Assembly: GCA_019118445.1 (NCBI GenBank)
Contig: DWYY01000121.1
Coordinates: 1 to 64,000 of the forward strand
Origin: Candidatus Eisenbergiella merdipullorum
GTDB lineage: Bacteria; Bacillota; Clostridia; Lachnospirales; Lachnospiraceae
Length of the DNA stretch: 64,000 nucleotides
Reading direction: 5' to 3'
Of the stretch, positions 1 to 9,631 are shown one piece after another. Every line of letters starts with the position of its first letter. Positions within the stretch are counted from its first letter, which is position 1. The translations under genes were made by a program, and so were the position numbers. The notes beneath the pieces are model-generated. The model saw nothing but the letters and a program-made list of their open reading frames with translations. It did not search any database and was not told the DNA's origin.

Positions 1-112
1 ATATCCCAGTAAGTAAGACCCCTTAGAGAGTATGAGGTAGATAGGCTGAAGGTGGAAGTGCAGTAATGCATGGAGCTGATGAGTACTAATCGGTCGAGGG
101 CTTAACCAAAGG
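1..112 (+). rRNA. 23S ribosomal RNA, 3' end (partial)
   Basis: The first 110 bases carry the conserved 3' end of bacterial 23S rRNA, including GAGTACTAATCGGTCGAGG and the closing GGCTTAACC. The gene begins before the window. No 5S rRNA can be recognised downstream: a terminator follows about 90 bases later. The exact mature 3' end is uncertain by a few bases. Confidence 0.93.
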
Positions 113-200
113 ACGGATGGAGCAGGAGAGGACTGCATGAGATCGGAATCAGTGTTCGGTTTTGAGGGTACGGGAAATTTGATAGTGTTTTGATGTTGAT

Positions 201-231
201 AAAGAACGGATTTGCTTCCGTTCTTTTTTTT
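201..231 (+). terminator. Intrinsic terminator of the rRNA operon
   Basis: A 9-bp stem (AAGAACGGA pairing with TCCGTTCTT) is followed by a run of eight T. It lies about 90 bases after the 23S end and closes the rRNA transcript, so this operon has no 5S gene after 23S. Confidence 0.85.
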
Positions 232-235
232 GTGT

Positions 236-790
236 ATGACGGGCATGCCGTCAGTCTGTGGTGAAAGTCCACAAGGGGCGTTGTTGCTGACGAACAGAAA
301 CCTGATATAAGGCGTACATGGCGGATAAGCTGGCCCAAGACAGCGGGTGTAAGAAAGCGGAAGACTTCTGCAAAACCTGCTTTTCACCACTAGGTGGGGA
401 TAAAAGATAATGGATACCTGCATTGCTGATTATCTGCGGGCAAGAGCATACGTAGAACGGGCAGTGGAGCCTATGTTTTGTGAAGATTCCTATGGATACA
501 GACCACACAGATCAGCATTAGATGCGGTTGAGAAGACAAGGAAAAGATGTTGGAAATATGACCATGTTATAGAATTAGATGTAAAAGGATTGTTTGACAA
601 TATCGACCATGAATTGTTAATGAGAGTGGTACGCAGACACGTAAAGGAGCCTTGGATATGTTCGTATATTGAAAGATGGATCAAAAGTCCTTTCGTTCTG
701 CCGGATGGAGAGGGGAGAGAAAATCTCCCCTACTCGATTGCATTCGGTGGGCGGATGGCCTAAGGGGAGAAATCTTGCAGTACGTCCCCC
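236..790 (+). mobile_element. Group II intron remnant
   Basis: Bases 236-400 resemble intron RNA structural sequence, with the GGTGAAAGTCC motif and an ACGAAC...CCTGATAT block typical of bacterial group II introns. A reverse-transcriptase fragment follows. The 5' GTGYG-type boundary, the catalytic YADD region, the maturase domain and domains V-VI were not found, so the element is truncated at both ends and immobile. It sits directly behind the rRNA terminator. The boundaries given are approximate. Confidence 0.65.
410..763 (+). pseudogene. Truncated group II intron reverse transcriptase/maturase
   Basis: The 117-residue reading frame matches the finger-palm part of intron-encoded reverse transcriptases: it contains SYGYRPHRSALDAV, RCWKYDHVIELDVKG, FDNIDHELLMRVVRRH and YIERWIKSP. 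In the family this block is preceded by about 90-100 residues and followed by the GTPQGG and YADD motifs and the maturase X domain. All of these are missing. The last 20 residues and the overlapping frames do not resemble the family, which suggests an internal deletion with a frameshift near base 715. It cannot be an active enzyme. Confidence 0.8.
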
Positions 791-1091
791 TGCAGGCAGA
801 TGGGCAGTCTCGGATAATCCCTATCAGTTTTTTTACCATCGTAGAGGATTTGGTATACAAATTTTTGTGTATACGGTATAATAAAGAACAGGATAATAAA
901 GAGAATTATATATAATGCAGAAGGCGATTTGAGTAATTTTTTGCAGCTATATAAAAAAGAGATTTTACTCATTCCCACAATAGCGCCAAAGTCAAAATGT
1001 GATTAAAGAGCATTCAGCTTTGGGGCATAAGTGAGCTCTCTATATTGAGGAATGGATACGAATACAAAGAATTAACGAATGAAAGGAGCCC
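791..1091. other. Intergenic stretch without a recognised gene
   Basis: This is an AT-rich stretch between the intron remnant and the araC-type gene. A short frame at about 900-1005 reads like the tail of a protein (contains EGDLSNFLQLYKKEILLIP) but has no start or ribosome site and was not recognised. It may be debris of a gene disrupted with the intron. GAAAGGAG at 1080-1087 is the ribosome site of the next gene. Confidence 0.4.
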
Positions 1092-1994
1092 ATGGACAGC
1101 TTATTCAGTAACAGCGATACAGATACGGTGCGATCCACCCGTATCATATATACCCCTTCTTCCTTTGCACGTTCCAGCCTGATCCATCTGCAGGAAACCG
1201 GTACCCTCCAGGCGCTGCATCCGCATAAGAGCGAACGGAGCGGCCTATGTTCCTGCCTGTTTTTTACCGTCCTGTCCGGGGCGGGAAAGCTTTCCTATGG
1301 CGGGAAATCCTATGACCTGCATATGGGGGATTGCGTTTTCATTGACTGCCGGAAGCCCTACAGCCATGAAACGGGTTTCTCAGGTGCGGGCAGACAGGGG
1401 AAGGAGGCTCTCTGGTCCTTACAGTGGTGCCATTTTTACGGACCCAACATGAATGCCATTTATCAGAAATATCTGGAACGGGGTGGCAGGCCTGTGTTCC
1501 ATCCGGAACGCCTTTTGACCTATCGCGGTATCCTTGAGGAGCTTTATCAGATCGCGGATTCCGCTGATTATGTCCGGGATATGAGGATACAGGAGAAGCT
1601 GTCCTCTCTGCTGATCCTTCTCATGGAGGACGCATGGGACACGCAGGAGGCAGCTGCTGGTGCATCGGCTGTTGTGGATATCCAACAGGTGAAGGAATAT
1701 CTGGACGCGAACTATACCGAAAAGATCACGCTGGATGATCTGGCCGCCCGTTTTTTCATCAATAAGTATTATCTGCTGACTCTTTTTAAGGACCGTTACG
1801 GCGTTCCCGTAAATACCTATCTGAACCAGGTGAGGGTCACTTATGTCAAGCGGCAGCTTCGTTTTACAGGCCGGACGGTGGAGTCCCTGGCGGATGAACT
1901 TCATATCGAACCGGCCTATCTGAGCAGGTTATTCAAAAAGGTGGAGGGAGTGAGCCCCAGCGAATTCAGGAAGAGCTGGAAGGGGGATGCCTGA
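1092..1994 (+). CDS. AraC-family transcriptional regulator
   Basis: This is a 300-residue regulator. The N-terminal half resembles an AraC-type cupin sensor (around residues 45-110: GAGKLSYGGKSYDLHMGDCVFID). The C-terminal 100 residues form the double helix-turn-helix DNA-binding domain (IQQVKEYLDANYTEKITLDD, then NKYYLLTLFKDRYG, ending YLSRLFKKVEGVSPSEFRK). GAAAGGAG stands 5 bases before the ATG. It stands alone upstream of the GDP-fucose genes and could regulate them, but 206 bases separate it from gmd and no operator was identified. The ligand is probably a sugar, by family analogy. Confidence 0.88.
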   Translation: MDSLFSNSDTDTVRSTRIIYTPSSFARSSLIHLQETGTLQALHPHKSERSGLCSCLFFTVLSGAGKLSYGGKSYDLHMGDCVFIDCRKPYSHETGFSGAGRQGKEALWSLQWCHFYGPNMNAIYQKYLERGGRPVFHPERLLTYRGILEELYQIADSADYVRDMRIQEKLSSLLILLMEDAWDTQEAAAGASAVVDIQQVKEYLDANYTEKITLDDLAARFFINKYYLLTLFKDRYGVPVNTYLNQVRVTYVKRQLRFTGRTVESLADELHIEPAYLSRLFKKVEGVSPSEFRKSWKGDA

Positions 1995-2200
1995 GTGTTG
2001 GCCCAGAGCCAGGCATCTGTTCGTGCAGGCACGACATCTGCCTGGTTCCGGCGGACGAGTGAACTGTAAACCCAATATCGTGCAACCTTTTCCTGTGATC
2101 TGTTATTCCTTTTTCCGGCGGTTTCATGTAGAATCGCATTTGTTTGATGTAACACGGGAAAAATAAAAGAAGCAACGAAAAGGATAAGGAGTTTTGGATA

Positions 2201-3256
2201 ATGAATGAGACTGCGAAAAAAGTTGCATTGATCACCGGAATTACCGGGCAGGATGGTTCCTATCTGGCGGAATTCCTTCTGGAGAAGGGATATGAGGTGC
2301 ACGGCATCACCCGCCGCGCCTCCAGTTCCAATACGTCGCGTATCGACCACATCCGGGATCGGATCACGCTGCACGATGGGGATCTGACTGATTCTTCCTC
2401 CATGATCCGCATCATCGGGCTGGTGCAGCCGGATGAGATCTATAACCTGGCGGCGCAGAGCCATGTGCAGGTGTCCTTCGATGTGCCGGAGTATTCCGGC
2501 GAGGTGGACGCGATCGGCGTACTGCGTGTGCTTGAAGCGGTCCGGCTGCTCGGGCTGAAGGAGAAGACGAAGGTTTATCAGGCTTCCACCTCCGAGCTGT
2601 ACGGCAAGGTGGAAGAGGTCCCGCAGAAGGAGACCACGCCGTTCCACCCCTACAGCCCTTATGCGGTGGCGAAGCAGTACGGCTTCTGGATCACGAAGGA
2701 ATACCGGGAAGCCTACGGGATGTTTGCAGTAAACGGGATCCTTTTTAACCACGAGTCGGAACGCCGCGGGGAGAACTTTGTCACCAGAAAGATCACCCTG
2801 GCGGCCGGAAGGATCGCGGAAGGCCTGCAGGATCATCTGGAGCTGGGAAATATGGATTCCCTGCGTGACTGGGGTTATGCCAAAGATTATGTGGAGTGCA
2901 TGTGGCTGATCATGCAGCAGGAAAAGCCGGAGGATTTTGTCATCGCCACCGGTGTGCAGCATTCGGTCCGTGATTTTACGGAAAAAGCCTTTGCCGCCAA
3001 CGGGATCACCATCCGCTGGGAGGGGGCAGGGCTGGAGGAAAAGGGCTACGACGCCAAAACCGGAAAGATGCTGGTATGCGTGAATCCAGAGTGGTTCCGT
3101 CCCACGGACGTGGACAATCTCTGGGGGGATCCCACCAAGGCTAAGACGGTCCTGGGATGGGAGCCGCAGAAGACCAGCTATGAGCAGCTTGTGAAGATCA
3201 TGGCGGAGCACGACCGTGCGCTTGCCAGACGGGAAAAGGCGCTGCAGAGCGTGTAA
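2201..3256 (+). CDS. gmd: GDP-mannose 4,6-dehydratase
   Basis: The enzyme converts GDP-D-mannose to GDP-4-keto-6-deoxy-D-mannose, the first committed step to GDP-L-fucose, using bound NADP. It is an extended short-chain dehydrogenase of 351 residues, the usual length. The Rossmann motif TGITGQDG lies at residues 12-19, the STSE catalytic Thr/Glu motif near 129-132, and the YxxxK pair is Y154/K158 in SPYAVAK. The family hallmark [15 protein letters not shown] is intact. It is first in gmd-fcl-manC-manA; AAGGAG precedes the start. The product feeds fucosylated surface glycans; no glycosyltransferase for that is in the window. Confidence 0.95.
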   Translation: MNETAKKVALITGITGQDGSYLAEFLLEKGYEVHGITRRASSSNTSRIDHIRDRITLHDGDLTDSSSMIRIIGLVQPDEIYNLAAQSHVQVSFDVPEYSGEVDAIGVLRVLEAVRLLGLKEKTKVYQASTSELYGKVEEVPQKETTPFHPYSPYAVAKQYGFWITKEYREAYGMFAVNGILFNHESERRGENFVTRKITLAAGRIAEGLQDHLELGNMDSLRDWGYAKDYVECMWLIMQQEKPEDFVIATGVQHSVRDFTEKAFAANGITIRWEGAGLEEKGYDAKTGKMLVCVNPEWFRPTDVDNLWGDPTKAKTVLGWEPQKTSYEQLVKIMAEHDRALARREKALQSV

Positions 3257-3275
3257 GGAAAGAAGACGATTTAAA

Positions 3276-4220
3276 ATGATGGAAAAAAATGCAAAAATCT
3301 ACGTGGCAGGGCACCGGGGCATGGTTGGCTCCGCCATCGTGCGGGAGCTGAACCGCCAGGGTTATACGAACATCATCACCCGCACCCATAAAGAGCTGGA
3401 CCTCTGCCGCCAGGATGCGGTAGAAGCGTTTTTCGCGCAGGAGAAACCGGAATATGTATTCCTTGCAGCCGCGAAGGTGGGCGGTATTGTGGCAAATGAG
3501 GAAGCTCTGGCGGATTTCATGTACGACAACATGATCCTGGAGATGAACGTGATCCATTCCGCCTGGCAGAATGGCTGCAAAAAGCTGGAGTTTTTGGGAA
3601 GCTCCTGCATCTATCCGCGTATGGCGCCTCAGCCGATGAAGGAGAGCTGCCTTTTGACGGGCGAACTGGAAAAGACCAATGAGGCGTATGCGTTGGCGAA
3701 GATCTCCGGCCTGAAATACTGTGAGTTCCTGAACCGGCAGTACGGAACGGATTATATCAGCGTTATGCCCACCAATCTCTATGGCCCCAACGATAACTAT
3801 CATCCGACCCACAGCCATGTGCTGCCCGCGCTGATCCGCCGCTTCCATGAGGCGAAGGTGGAGGGAAAGGATACCGTCACCTGCTGGGGCGACGGCTCCC
3901 CGCTGAGAGAATTCCTGTATGTGGACGATCTGGCGAACCTGTGCGTGTTCCTGATGAACAACTACAGCGGAAATGAGACGGTGAACGCCGGGACGGGAAA
4001 GGAACTGACCATTAAAGAGCTGACCGAGCTGGTAGCAAAGGTGGTCGGCTACACCGGAAAGATCGAATGGGATACCACGAAGCCCAACGGCACACCTAGA
4101 AAGCTTCTGGATGTGAGCAAGGCGACGAAGCTCGGCTGGACATATAAGACGGAGCTGGAGGATGGCATCCGCCTGGCTTACGAGGATTTCCTGAATAATC
4201 CCATGAGGGCGGAGAGATGA
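3276..4220 (+). CDS. fcl: GDP-L-fucose synthase
   Basis: This is the bifunctional 3,5-epimerase/4-reductase that turns GDP-4-keto-6-deoxymannose into GDP-L-fucose with NADPH. The 314-residue protein has the Rossmann motif GHRGMVG (residues 12-18), AAKVGGI, GSSCIYP and the catalytic YALAK (Y138, K142), plus the family motif [12 protein letters not shown]. The start at 3276 is chosen because AGGAAAG lies 14-20 bases upstream; an ATG one codon later is equally possible. The frame extends further upstream into gmd, but that part does not match the family. It lies 19 bases after gmd and is surely co-transcribed. Confidence 0.95.
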   Translation: MMEKNAKIYVAGHRGMVGSAIVRELNRQGYTNIITRTHKELDLCRQDAVEAFFAQEKPEYVFLAAAKVGGIVANEEALADFMYDNMILEMNVIHSAWQNGCKKLEFLGSSCIYPRMAPQPMKESCLLTGELEKTNEAYALAKISGLKYCEFLNRQYGTDYISVMPTNLYGPNDNYHPTHSHVLPALIRRFHEAKVEGKDTVTCWGDGSPLREFLYVDDLANLCVFLMNNYSGNETVNAGTGKELTIKELTELVAKVVGYTGKIEWDTTKPNGTPRKLLDVSKATKLGWTYKTELEDGIRLAYEDFLNNPMRAER

Positions 4221-4307
4221 TCTTTTACGGGAACTGAAAAAAGGACCGGACGGCCGCTGCATGACTTTTCAGGTGCGGCGGCCCGGCGTGATTTATGGAG
4301 GAAACCT

Positions 4308-5624
4308 ATGAATATCATATTACTGTCAGGCGGCTCTGGCAAACGGCTGTGGCCTCTGTCGAACGATGTCCGTTCCAAACAGTTCATCCAGATCTTCAGG
4401 ACGAAGGACGGAAGCTATGAGTCGATGGTGCAGCGTGTTTACCGGCAGATAAAAAAAACGGACGCGGATGCAAAGGTGACGATCGCAACCAGCAAGACCC
4501 AGGTTTCCGAGATCCATAATCAGCTTGGAGAGGATGTGGGCATTTCCGTTGAGCCTAGCCGCAGGGATACGTTCCCGGCGATCGCGCTGGCAGCGTCGTA
4601 TCTGGCGGATGTGCAGGGCGTGGAACCGGAGGAACCCGTCATCGTCTGTCCGGTTGACCCCTATGTGGAGGACGATTATTTTGAAGCGTTAAAGGAGATG
4701 GAGAAGTTTGCGGCAAAGGGAGGGGCGGATCTTTTCCTGCTGGGGATCGAGCCGACCTATCCGTCCGAAAAATACGGTTATATCATTCCGGAGAGTGCCG
4801 ACAGGGTCTCTGCGGTGTCAACCTTTAAAGAAAAACCGAACGCTGATATGGCAGCGGAATATATCCGGCGGGGCGCGCTCTGGAACGGGGGTGTATTTGC
4901 CTTTCGGCTGAAGTATGTTCTGGATAAGGCGCATGAGCAGGTCGATTTTACCGATTACCACGACCTGTTCGCAAAGTATGATTTGCTTTCCTGTATTTCC
5001 TTTGACTATGCGGTGGCGGAAAAGGAAAAGAATATCCGGGTAATGCGTTTTGCCGGCCAGTGGAAGGATCTCGGAACCTGGAACACGCTGACGGAAGCGA
5101 TGGAGGAGAACAGCGTGGGTGATGCCACCATGAACGAGACCTGTAAAAACGTGCACATCATCAATGAATTAAACGTGCCGGTCCTCGCCATGGGCCTGCA
5201 TGATGTGGTGATCTCCGCCTCCCCGGAGGGCATCTTAGTAAGCGACAAGGAGCAGAGTTCCTATATCAAACCATTCGTGGACAAGCTGGATCAGCAGGTC
5301 ATGTTCGCACAGAAGAGCTGGGGAAGTTTCCGCGTGATGGATGTGGAGGAGGAGAGCCTGACCATCAAGGTGACCCTGAAGGCAGGGCACAATATGAATT
5401 ACCACAGTCATAAGAACCGGGACGAGGTCTGGGTCGTGACTGCCGGTACGGGCCGGACGATCGTGGATGGCATGGAGCAGGAGGTGAAGGCCGGCGATGT
5501 GATCACGATGCAGGCCGGATGCCGTCATACGATCATTGCCGAAAGTGAGCTGAAGCTGGTGGAAGTCCAGCTCGGCAGGGAGATTTCCGTCCATGACAAA
5601 CAGAAATATGCGCTCGAATATTGA
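4308..5624 (+). CDS. manC: Mannose-1-phosphate guanylyltransferase with C-terminal cupin
   Basis: The enzyme makes GDP-mannose from mannose-1-phosphate and GTP. Residues 1-280 are the nucleotidyltransferase domain with GGSGKRLWPLS at the N-terminus and FKEKP near residue 168. Residues 330-438 are a mannose-6-phosphate-isomerase-type cupin (SWGSFRVM, HNMNYHSHKNRDEVW, AGCRHTI), as in bifunctional ManC/AlgA proteins. A separate class I isomerase follows, so the cupin's isomerase activity may be redundant. GGAGGAAA precedes the ATG. An inverted repeat of GGCCGC/GCGGCC arms lies in the 87-base gap after fcl. Confidence 0.92.
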   Translation: MNIILLSGGSGKRLWPLSNDVRSKQFIQIFRTKDGSYESMVQRVYRQIKKTDADAKVTIATSKTQVSEIHNQLGEDVGISVEPSRRDTFPAIALAASYLADVQGVEPEEPVIVCPVDPYVEDDYFEALKEMEKFAAKGGADLFLLGIEPTYPSEKYGYIIPESADRVSAVSTFKEKPNADMAAEYIRRGALWNGGVFAFRLKYVLDKAHEQVDFTDYHDLFAKYDLLSCISFDYAVAEKEKNIRVMRFAGQWKDLGTWNTLTEAMEENSVGDATMNETCKNVHIINELNVPVLAMGLHDVVISASPEGILVSDKEQSSYIKPFVDKLDQQVMFAQKSWGSFRVMDVEEESLTIKVTLKAGHNMNYHSHKNRDEVWVVTAGTGRTIVDGMEQEVKAGDVITMQAGCRHTIIAESELKLVEVQLGREISVHDKQKYALEY

Positions 5625-6621
5625 AGAGAATGCTCAAAAAAACAAACCGTTCCTGCTAAAGCCCGCCGGAAAGGATTATCTCTGGGGAGGGAGCAGGCTG
5701 AATGACGACTTTTCCAAAGGGATAGACCTGAATCCTCTGGCGGAGACCTGGGAATGCTCCACCCATCCGGACGGCCCCAGCACGGTGGCAAGCGGCGAAT
5801 ATGCCGGACAGACCCTTGCCGCAGTGCTGAAAGCCCATCCGAAATATCTGGGCACACATCCGGGGACAAAGGGGGAACTGCCCATCCTGATCAAGTTCAT
5901 CGACGCCAGAAAAGATCTGTCCGTCCAGGTCCATCCCACGGATGAATATGCCCGGGAACATGAGAACGGACAGCTTGGCAAGACCGAGATGTGGTACGTG
6001 CTCGACGCGTCGAAGGACGCGAAACTGGTGTATGGCCTGCACCACGATGTGGATAAGGAACAGCTTCGAAAAAGCATCGAAGATGGCACGGTGGAGAAGT
6101 ACCTGCAGAAGGTGCCGGTGAAGAAAAACGATCTGTTTTACATTGAAGCCGGGACCATCCATGCGATCGGCGCAGGCGCGCTCATCGCCGAGATCCAGGA
6201 AAGCTCCAACCTTACCTACCGTCTGTATGACTATGACCGCACGGACAAAAACGGCAGAAAAAGACAGCTTCATATCGAGAAGGCCTTGGAGGCGGCGAAC
6301 CTGAAAGCAAGTGCGGAGCCCAGACAGCCGCTGCGCGTCCTGAAATACCGCCGCGGATGCGCTTCAGAGCTCTTATGCCGCTGCCGGTATTTTGAAGTGT
6401 ACCGCATGCTGGTCAACACCGAACGCTGCAGGGAGCTGGTGGGTTATCAGGCGGATAGCAGCTCCTTCCGCGTCCTGCTGTGCACCGACGGCTGCGGTTC
6501 CATTTCTTTTGGTGAAAACGAAGCCTTTAACTTTTTCCGGGGCGACTGTATTTTTGTGCCGGCGGATTCCGTAAAGCTCAGGATCCACGGGCAGGCACAG
6601 TTCCTGGATGTGCGGGGATGA
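5593..6621 (+). CDS. manA: Mannose-6-phosphate isomerase, class I
   Basis: This enzyme interconverts fructose-6-phosphate and mannose-6-phosphate and supplies the GDP-mannose/fucose branch. The 342-residue protein has the zinc-site motifs of the type I family: QVHPTDEYA (residues 112-120), KTEMWY, and EAGTIHAIG with a metal-binding His. Overall length fits Firmicute ManA. The ATG overlaps the end of manC by 32 bases; an in-frame ATG five codons later (5608) overlaps less and is an equally good start. No phosphomannomutase was found in the window, so mannose-6-phosphate to mannose-1-phosphate must be handled elsewhere. Confidence 0.93.
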   Translation: MTNRNMRSNIEENAQKNKPFLLKPAGKDYLWGGSRLNDDFSKGIDLNPLAETWECSTHPDGPSTVASGEYAGQTLAAVLKAHPKYLGTHPGTKGELPILIKFIDARKDLSVQVHPTDEYAREHENGQLGKTEMWYVLDASKDAKLVYGLHHDVDKEQLRKSIEDGTVEKYLQKVPVKKNDLFYIEAGTIHAIGAGALIAEIQESSNLTYRLYDYDRTDKNGRKRQLHIEKALEAANLKASAEPRQPLRVLKYRRGCASELLCRCRYFEVYRMLVNTERCRELVGYQADSSSFRVLLCTDGCGSISFGENEAFNFFRGDCIFVPADSVKLRIHGQAQFLDVRG

Positions 6622-6673
6622 TCAGCTTTTTTGTGGGAATTGCCTCAAAAAACTGTTTTTCATCCCTTTTTGC

Positions 6674-6702
6674 TTGACACTTTTGGCGGATGGAAGTAGG
6701 AT
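6674..6702 (+). promoter_or_regulatory. Sigma-A type promoter of the ech hydrogenase operon
   Basis: A consensus -35 TTGACA (6674-6679) and a -10 TAGGAT (6697-6702) are separated by exactly 17 bases. The promoter lies in the gap between manA and echA, about 70 bases before the echA start, so the hydrogenase operon has its own transcript. Confidence 0.75.
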
Positions 6703-6779
6703 AAGAAAGGGGAACAACCGGCCTGCTTTTATGTATGAGACCGGCTGCTCGATACACTTTAGAAAGCGGGGAAAACCAT

Positions 6780-8708
6780 ATGGAACTCATCGTATTTCTG
6801 ATCCTGTTTCCATTCCTTGCCGCGCTTGTGATGTCCTGCATGAAACATCATGGACTGCTCAGAAGGGTCGTGCAGTTCACTTTCTGCGGCATCATCGTTG
6901 CGGCGGTCATCGCGTTTGCGGTCCAGAACCTGATCGGAGGAAAGACGGAGGCCTATCTGCCTCATACGCATCTCATTGATATGCTGATGTTGGTGGTGGA
7001 ATGGGGGCTGGTGGCCTTGGTATTTTATTACAGCTTCAAATTCCGGAAGTATTACTGTGCGTTCCTTTCCATCCTGCAGACTGGGCTGATGACCTGGCTG
7101 GAGCTGAGCGGCCGGACGGATCTGGAAGCGGATCATATCCTGGCGGACAAGCTGACGGTGGCAATGGCGCTGATCGTCGGGATCGTCGGCTGCCTGATCT
7201 GCGTTTACGCGGTCGGCTATATGAAAGATTATAACAGGCACCATCTGGACTATAAAGACAGAAGGTCTTTTTTCTTTGCCATGCTTTTCCTGTTCCTGGG
7301 AGCTATGATGGGGTTGATCTTCTCCAGCAATCTGATCTGGATCTATTTCTTCTGGGAGATCACGAGTATCTGCTCCTTCCTTCTCATCGGATATAATCAG
7401 ACGGAAGAGGCTATGGACAATTCCTTCCGCGCCCTGTGGATGAACCTGCTGGGCGGCCTGGGATTTGCGGTGGCGATCGCTTTCTGTGTCACACAGCTCG
7501 GGATCATCAATATTCAGGATCTTGTAAATTTCGCCGTGAGCGGAGACGAAGGCGCTTCTCTTGCGCTGATCCCGGTGGTGTTTTTAGCCTTCGCCGGATT
7601 GACCAAGAGCGCGCAGCTTCCTTTTTCCGGATGGCTGCTGGGAGCCATGGTAGCGCCCACGCCCACGAGCGCGCTGCTGCATTCCGCCACGATGGTGAAG
7701 GCGGGCGTTTATCTCCTGATCCGGCTCGCGCCTGCGCTGCAGGGCAATATGGCGGGCCTGCTTGTGACCACGATCGGCGGCTTTACCTTCCTGATGACCT
7801 CTATGCTGGCCATTTCTCAGGACGACGGGAAAAAGGTGCTGGCTTATTCGACCATTTCCAATCTGGGGCTGATCACGGCCTGCGCCGGTGTTGGCATGCA
7901 TGAGGCCGTATGGGCGGGCATCCTCCTGATGATGTTCCACGCGGTGTCCAAGTCCCTGATGTTCCTTTCCGTAGGCGCAGTGGAAAACTGCACCGGAAGC
8001 AGGAACATCGAAGATATGCACGGGCTGATCGTGATGCTGCCAAGGCTTGCCTACGTGATGATCATCGGGATCGCGGGTATGTTCCTGGCACCCTTCGGCA
8101 TGCTGATCTCCAAGTGGGCGGCGCTGAAGGCCTATGTGGATTCGGGAAGCATCCTTCTGGTGATCTTCCTGGTATTCGGAAGCGCCACCACCCTGTTTTA
8201 CTGGACCAAATGGCTGGGTACTCTGGTCGCGATCCATCACCATTCAGACCGGGTGCAGAATGTGACGAAGAAAAGCGAATGGACAGCCCTTCTTACCCTG
8301 AGCATCCTGATGGTAGCGCTTTGCGTGACCTTCCCGCTGGTCTCTTTCTATCTGATCGAGCCTTTCCTGACGGATATGTATCATACCTACGTGCCGAATC
8401 TGATCGGGACCGGAAACCTGTATATCATGATCATGATGCTGTGCCTGATCCTCGGGCTGCCGCTGGCGGTGCGGCTTCTGACCCTGGGAAAGAAGAACAA
8501 GATCGTCATGTCCTACATGAGCGGCGCGAATGCCGGCGACGACCGGCATTTCATCGATTCCTTAGGAGAGGAAAAGCATCTGTATCTGGCAAACTGGTAT
8601 ATGCCGGATTATTTCAGTGAGAGTAAACTGCTCATGCCGTCGCTGGTCCTTGCGGCGGGAGCGTTGATCATTCTCATGATTCTTTCGATAGGGGGTGCAA
8701 TGGTATGA
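6780..8708 (+). CDS. echA: Ech hydrogenase subunit A (NuoL-like ion-translocating membrane subunit)
   Basis: The protein is a 642-residue integral membrane subunit homologous to NuoL and Mrp antiporter subunits and forms the ion-pumping arm of the hydrogenase. Many hydrophobic helices are visible. The signature WLLGAMVAPTPTSALLHSATMVKAG, quoted here only in part (PTPTSALLHSATMVKAG), contains the conserved lysine and histidine positions of proton-conducting subunits. The start at 6780 has GCGGGGAAAA upstream; an ATG 45 bases earlier lacks a ribosome site. It overlaps echB by four bases, indicating translational coupling. It is the first gene after the promoter at 6674-6702. Confidence 0.92.
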   Translation: MELIVFLILFPFLAALVMSCMKHHGLLRRVVQFTFCGIIVAAVIAFAVQNLIGGKTEAYLPHTHLIDMLMLVVEWGLVALVFYYSFKFRKYYCAFLSILQTGLMTWLELSGRTDLEADHILADKLTVAMALIVGIVGCLICVYAVGYMKDYNRHHLDYKDRRSFFFAMLFLFLGAMMGLIFSSNLIWIYFFWEITSICSFLLIGYNQTEEAMDNSFRALWMNLLGGLGFAVAIAFCVTQLGIINIQDLVNFAVSGDEGASLALIPVVFLAFAGLTKSAQLPFSGWLLGAMVAPTPTSALLHSATMVKAGVYLLIRLAPALQGNMAGLLVTTIGGFTFLMTSMLAISQDDGKKVLAYSTISNLGLITACAGVGMHEAVWAGILLMMFHAVSKSLMFLSVGAVENCTGSRNIEDMHGLIVMLPRLAYVMIIGIAGMFLAPFGMLISKWAALKAYVDSGSILLVIFLVFGSATTLFYWTKWLGTLVAIHHHSDRVQNVTKKSEWTALLTLSILMVALCVTFPLVSFYLIEPFLTDMYHTYVPNLIGTGNLYIMIMMLCLILGLPLAVRLLTLGKKNKIVMSYMSGANAGDDRHFIDSLGEEKHLYLANWYMPDYFSESKLLMPSLVLAAGALIILMILSIGGAMV

Positions 8709-9568
8709 CATCCTTTGTGATCGCAGTCGTATATCTGATCGGCGCGCCGTTTCTAGGAGCGCTGCTGGAGGGGCTGGACCGGAAGGTGGCGGCCCGCATG
8801 CAGGGGAGGAAGGGGCCTTCCCTGCTCCAGCCGATCTACGATATCCACAAGCTGTTCTGCAAGCAGTCCGTGGTGGTAAATAACATGCAGGATTTCCTGG
8901 TCTGCGGTTTCCTGGTATTCGTGGTGTTTACGGGGGTACTGTTTTTCTGGGGCGGGGATATCCTGCTGGTGTTCTTCGCGCTGACCCTGGCCGGGATATT
9001 TTTCATCATGTCGGCCTGCTCCGCGAACGCGCCGTACAGCTCCATGGGCGCGCAGAGGGAGCTGATGCAGATGATGGCCTATGAGCCCATGATCCTGCTG
9101 ACAGCCATTGGTTTCTATATCGCGACGGGAAGCTTTTCTGTCCGGGAGATCGCGCAGGCTCCGGTGTCCTCCATCTGTTACCTGCCCGGCTTTTTCATCG
9201 GTTTTCTTTTCATCCTGACGATCAAGTTCCGGAAATCGCCTTTTGACATCAGCACTTCCCATCACGCCCATCAGGAAATGGTGCGGGGCATCACCACGGA
9301 GCTGTCCGGAAATATCCTGGCTCTGGTGACGCTTTCCCACTGGTATGAAAATGTGTTCCTGCTCGGTGTGGTCGGACTGTTCATCATCAATTCAAGCTGG
9401 GTCAGCATCCCGATCGCCATTCTGGTCTGCCTGGCGGCTTTCCTGTTTGAAACGCTGGTGGACAACGTGTTCCCCAGGGTCAAATGGCAGGAGATGCTGA
9501 AATGGACCTGGATCGTCACTCTGGCGGCAGGCGGGATCAATCTGATGATCGTGATGCTGATGGGATGA
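8705..9568 (+). CDS. echB: Ech hydrogenase subunit B (NuoH-like membrane subunit)
   Basis: This 287-residue membrane protein is homologous to NuoH/HycD and anchors the soluble hydrogenase module to the ion-translocating part. It shows the family motif near the N-terminus (GLDRKVAARMQGRKGPSLLQP), a loop KSPFDISTSHHAHQEMVRG matching the quinone-cavity loop of NuoH with acidic residues changed, and about eight hydrophobic helices. The start codon sits inside the echA stop (ATGA overlap). Together with echA it distinguishes a membrane-bound group 4 enzyme from soluble hydrogenases. Confidence 0.93.
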   Translation: MTSFVIAVVYLIGAPFLGALLEGLDRKVAARMQGRKGPSLLQPIYDIHKLFCKQSVVVNNMQDFLVCGFLVFVVFTGVLFFWGGDILLVFFALTLAGIFFIMSACSANAPYSSMGAQRELMQMMAYEPMILLTAIGFYIATGSFSVREIAQAPVSSICYLPGFFIGFLFILTIKFRKSPFDISTSHHAHQEMVRGITTELSGNILALVTLSHWYENVFLLGVVGLFIINSSWVSIPIAILVCLAAFLFETLVDNVFPRVKWQEMLKWTWIVTLAAGGINLMIVMLMG

Positions 9569-9631
9569 GCCGGCGCGTCCTTTCGTGTAGAAAGCGCCTG
9601 GGAATGGAGAAAATAACAAGGAGCAAGGAAG

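Noticed and set aside
113-200. Possible 5S rRNA after the 23S gene
   Set aside because: The stretch lacks the conserved 5S motifs and is shorter than a 5S gene.
760-978. 72-residue hydrophobic frame on the minus strand near the intron remnant
   Set aside because: Hydrophobicity comes from AT-rich sequence (Ile/Phe codons); no ribosome site and it overlaps the intron debris.
1916-3211. 431-residue antisense frame opposite gmd
   Set aside because: It is the shadow of an intact gmd with no ribosome site and no recognisable domain.
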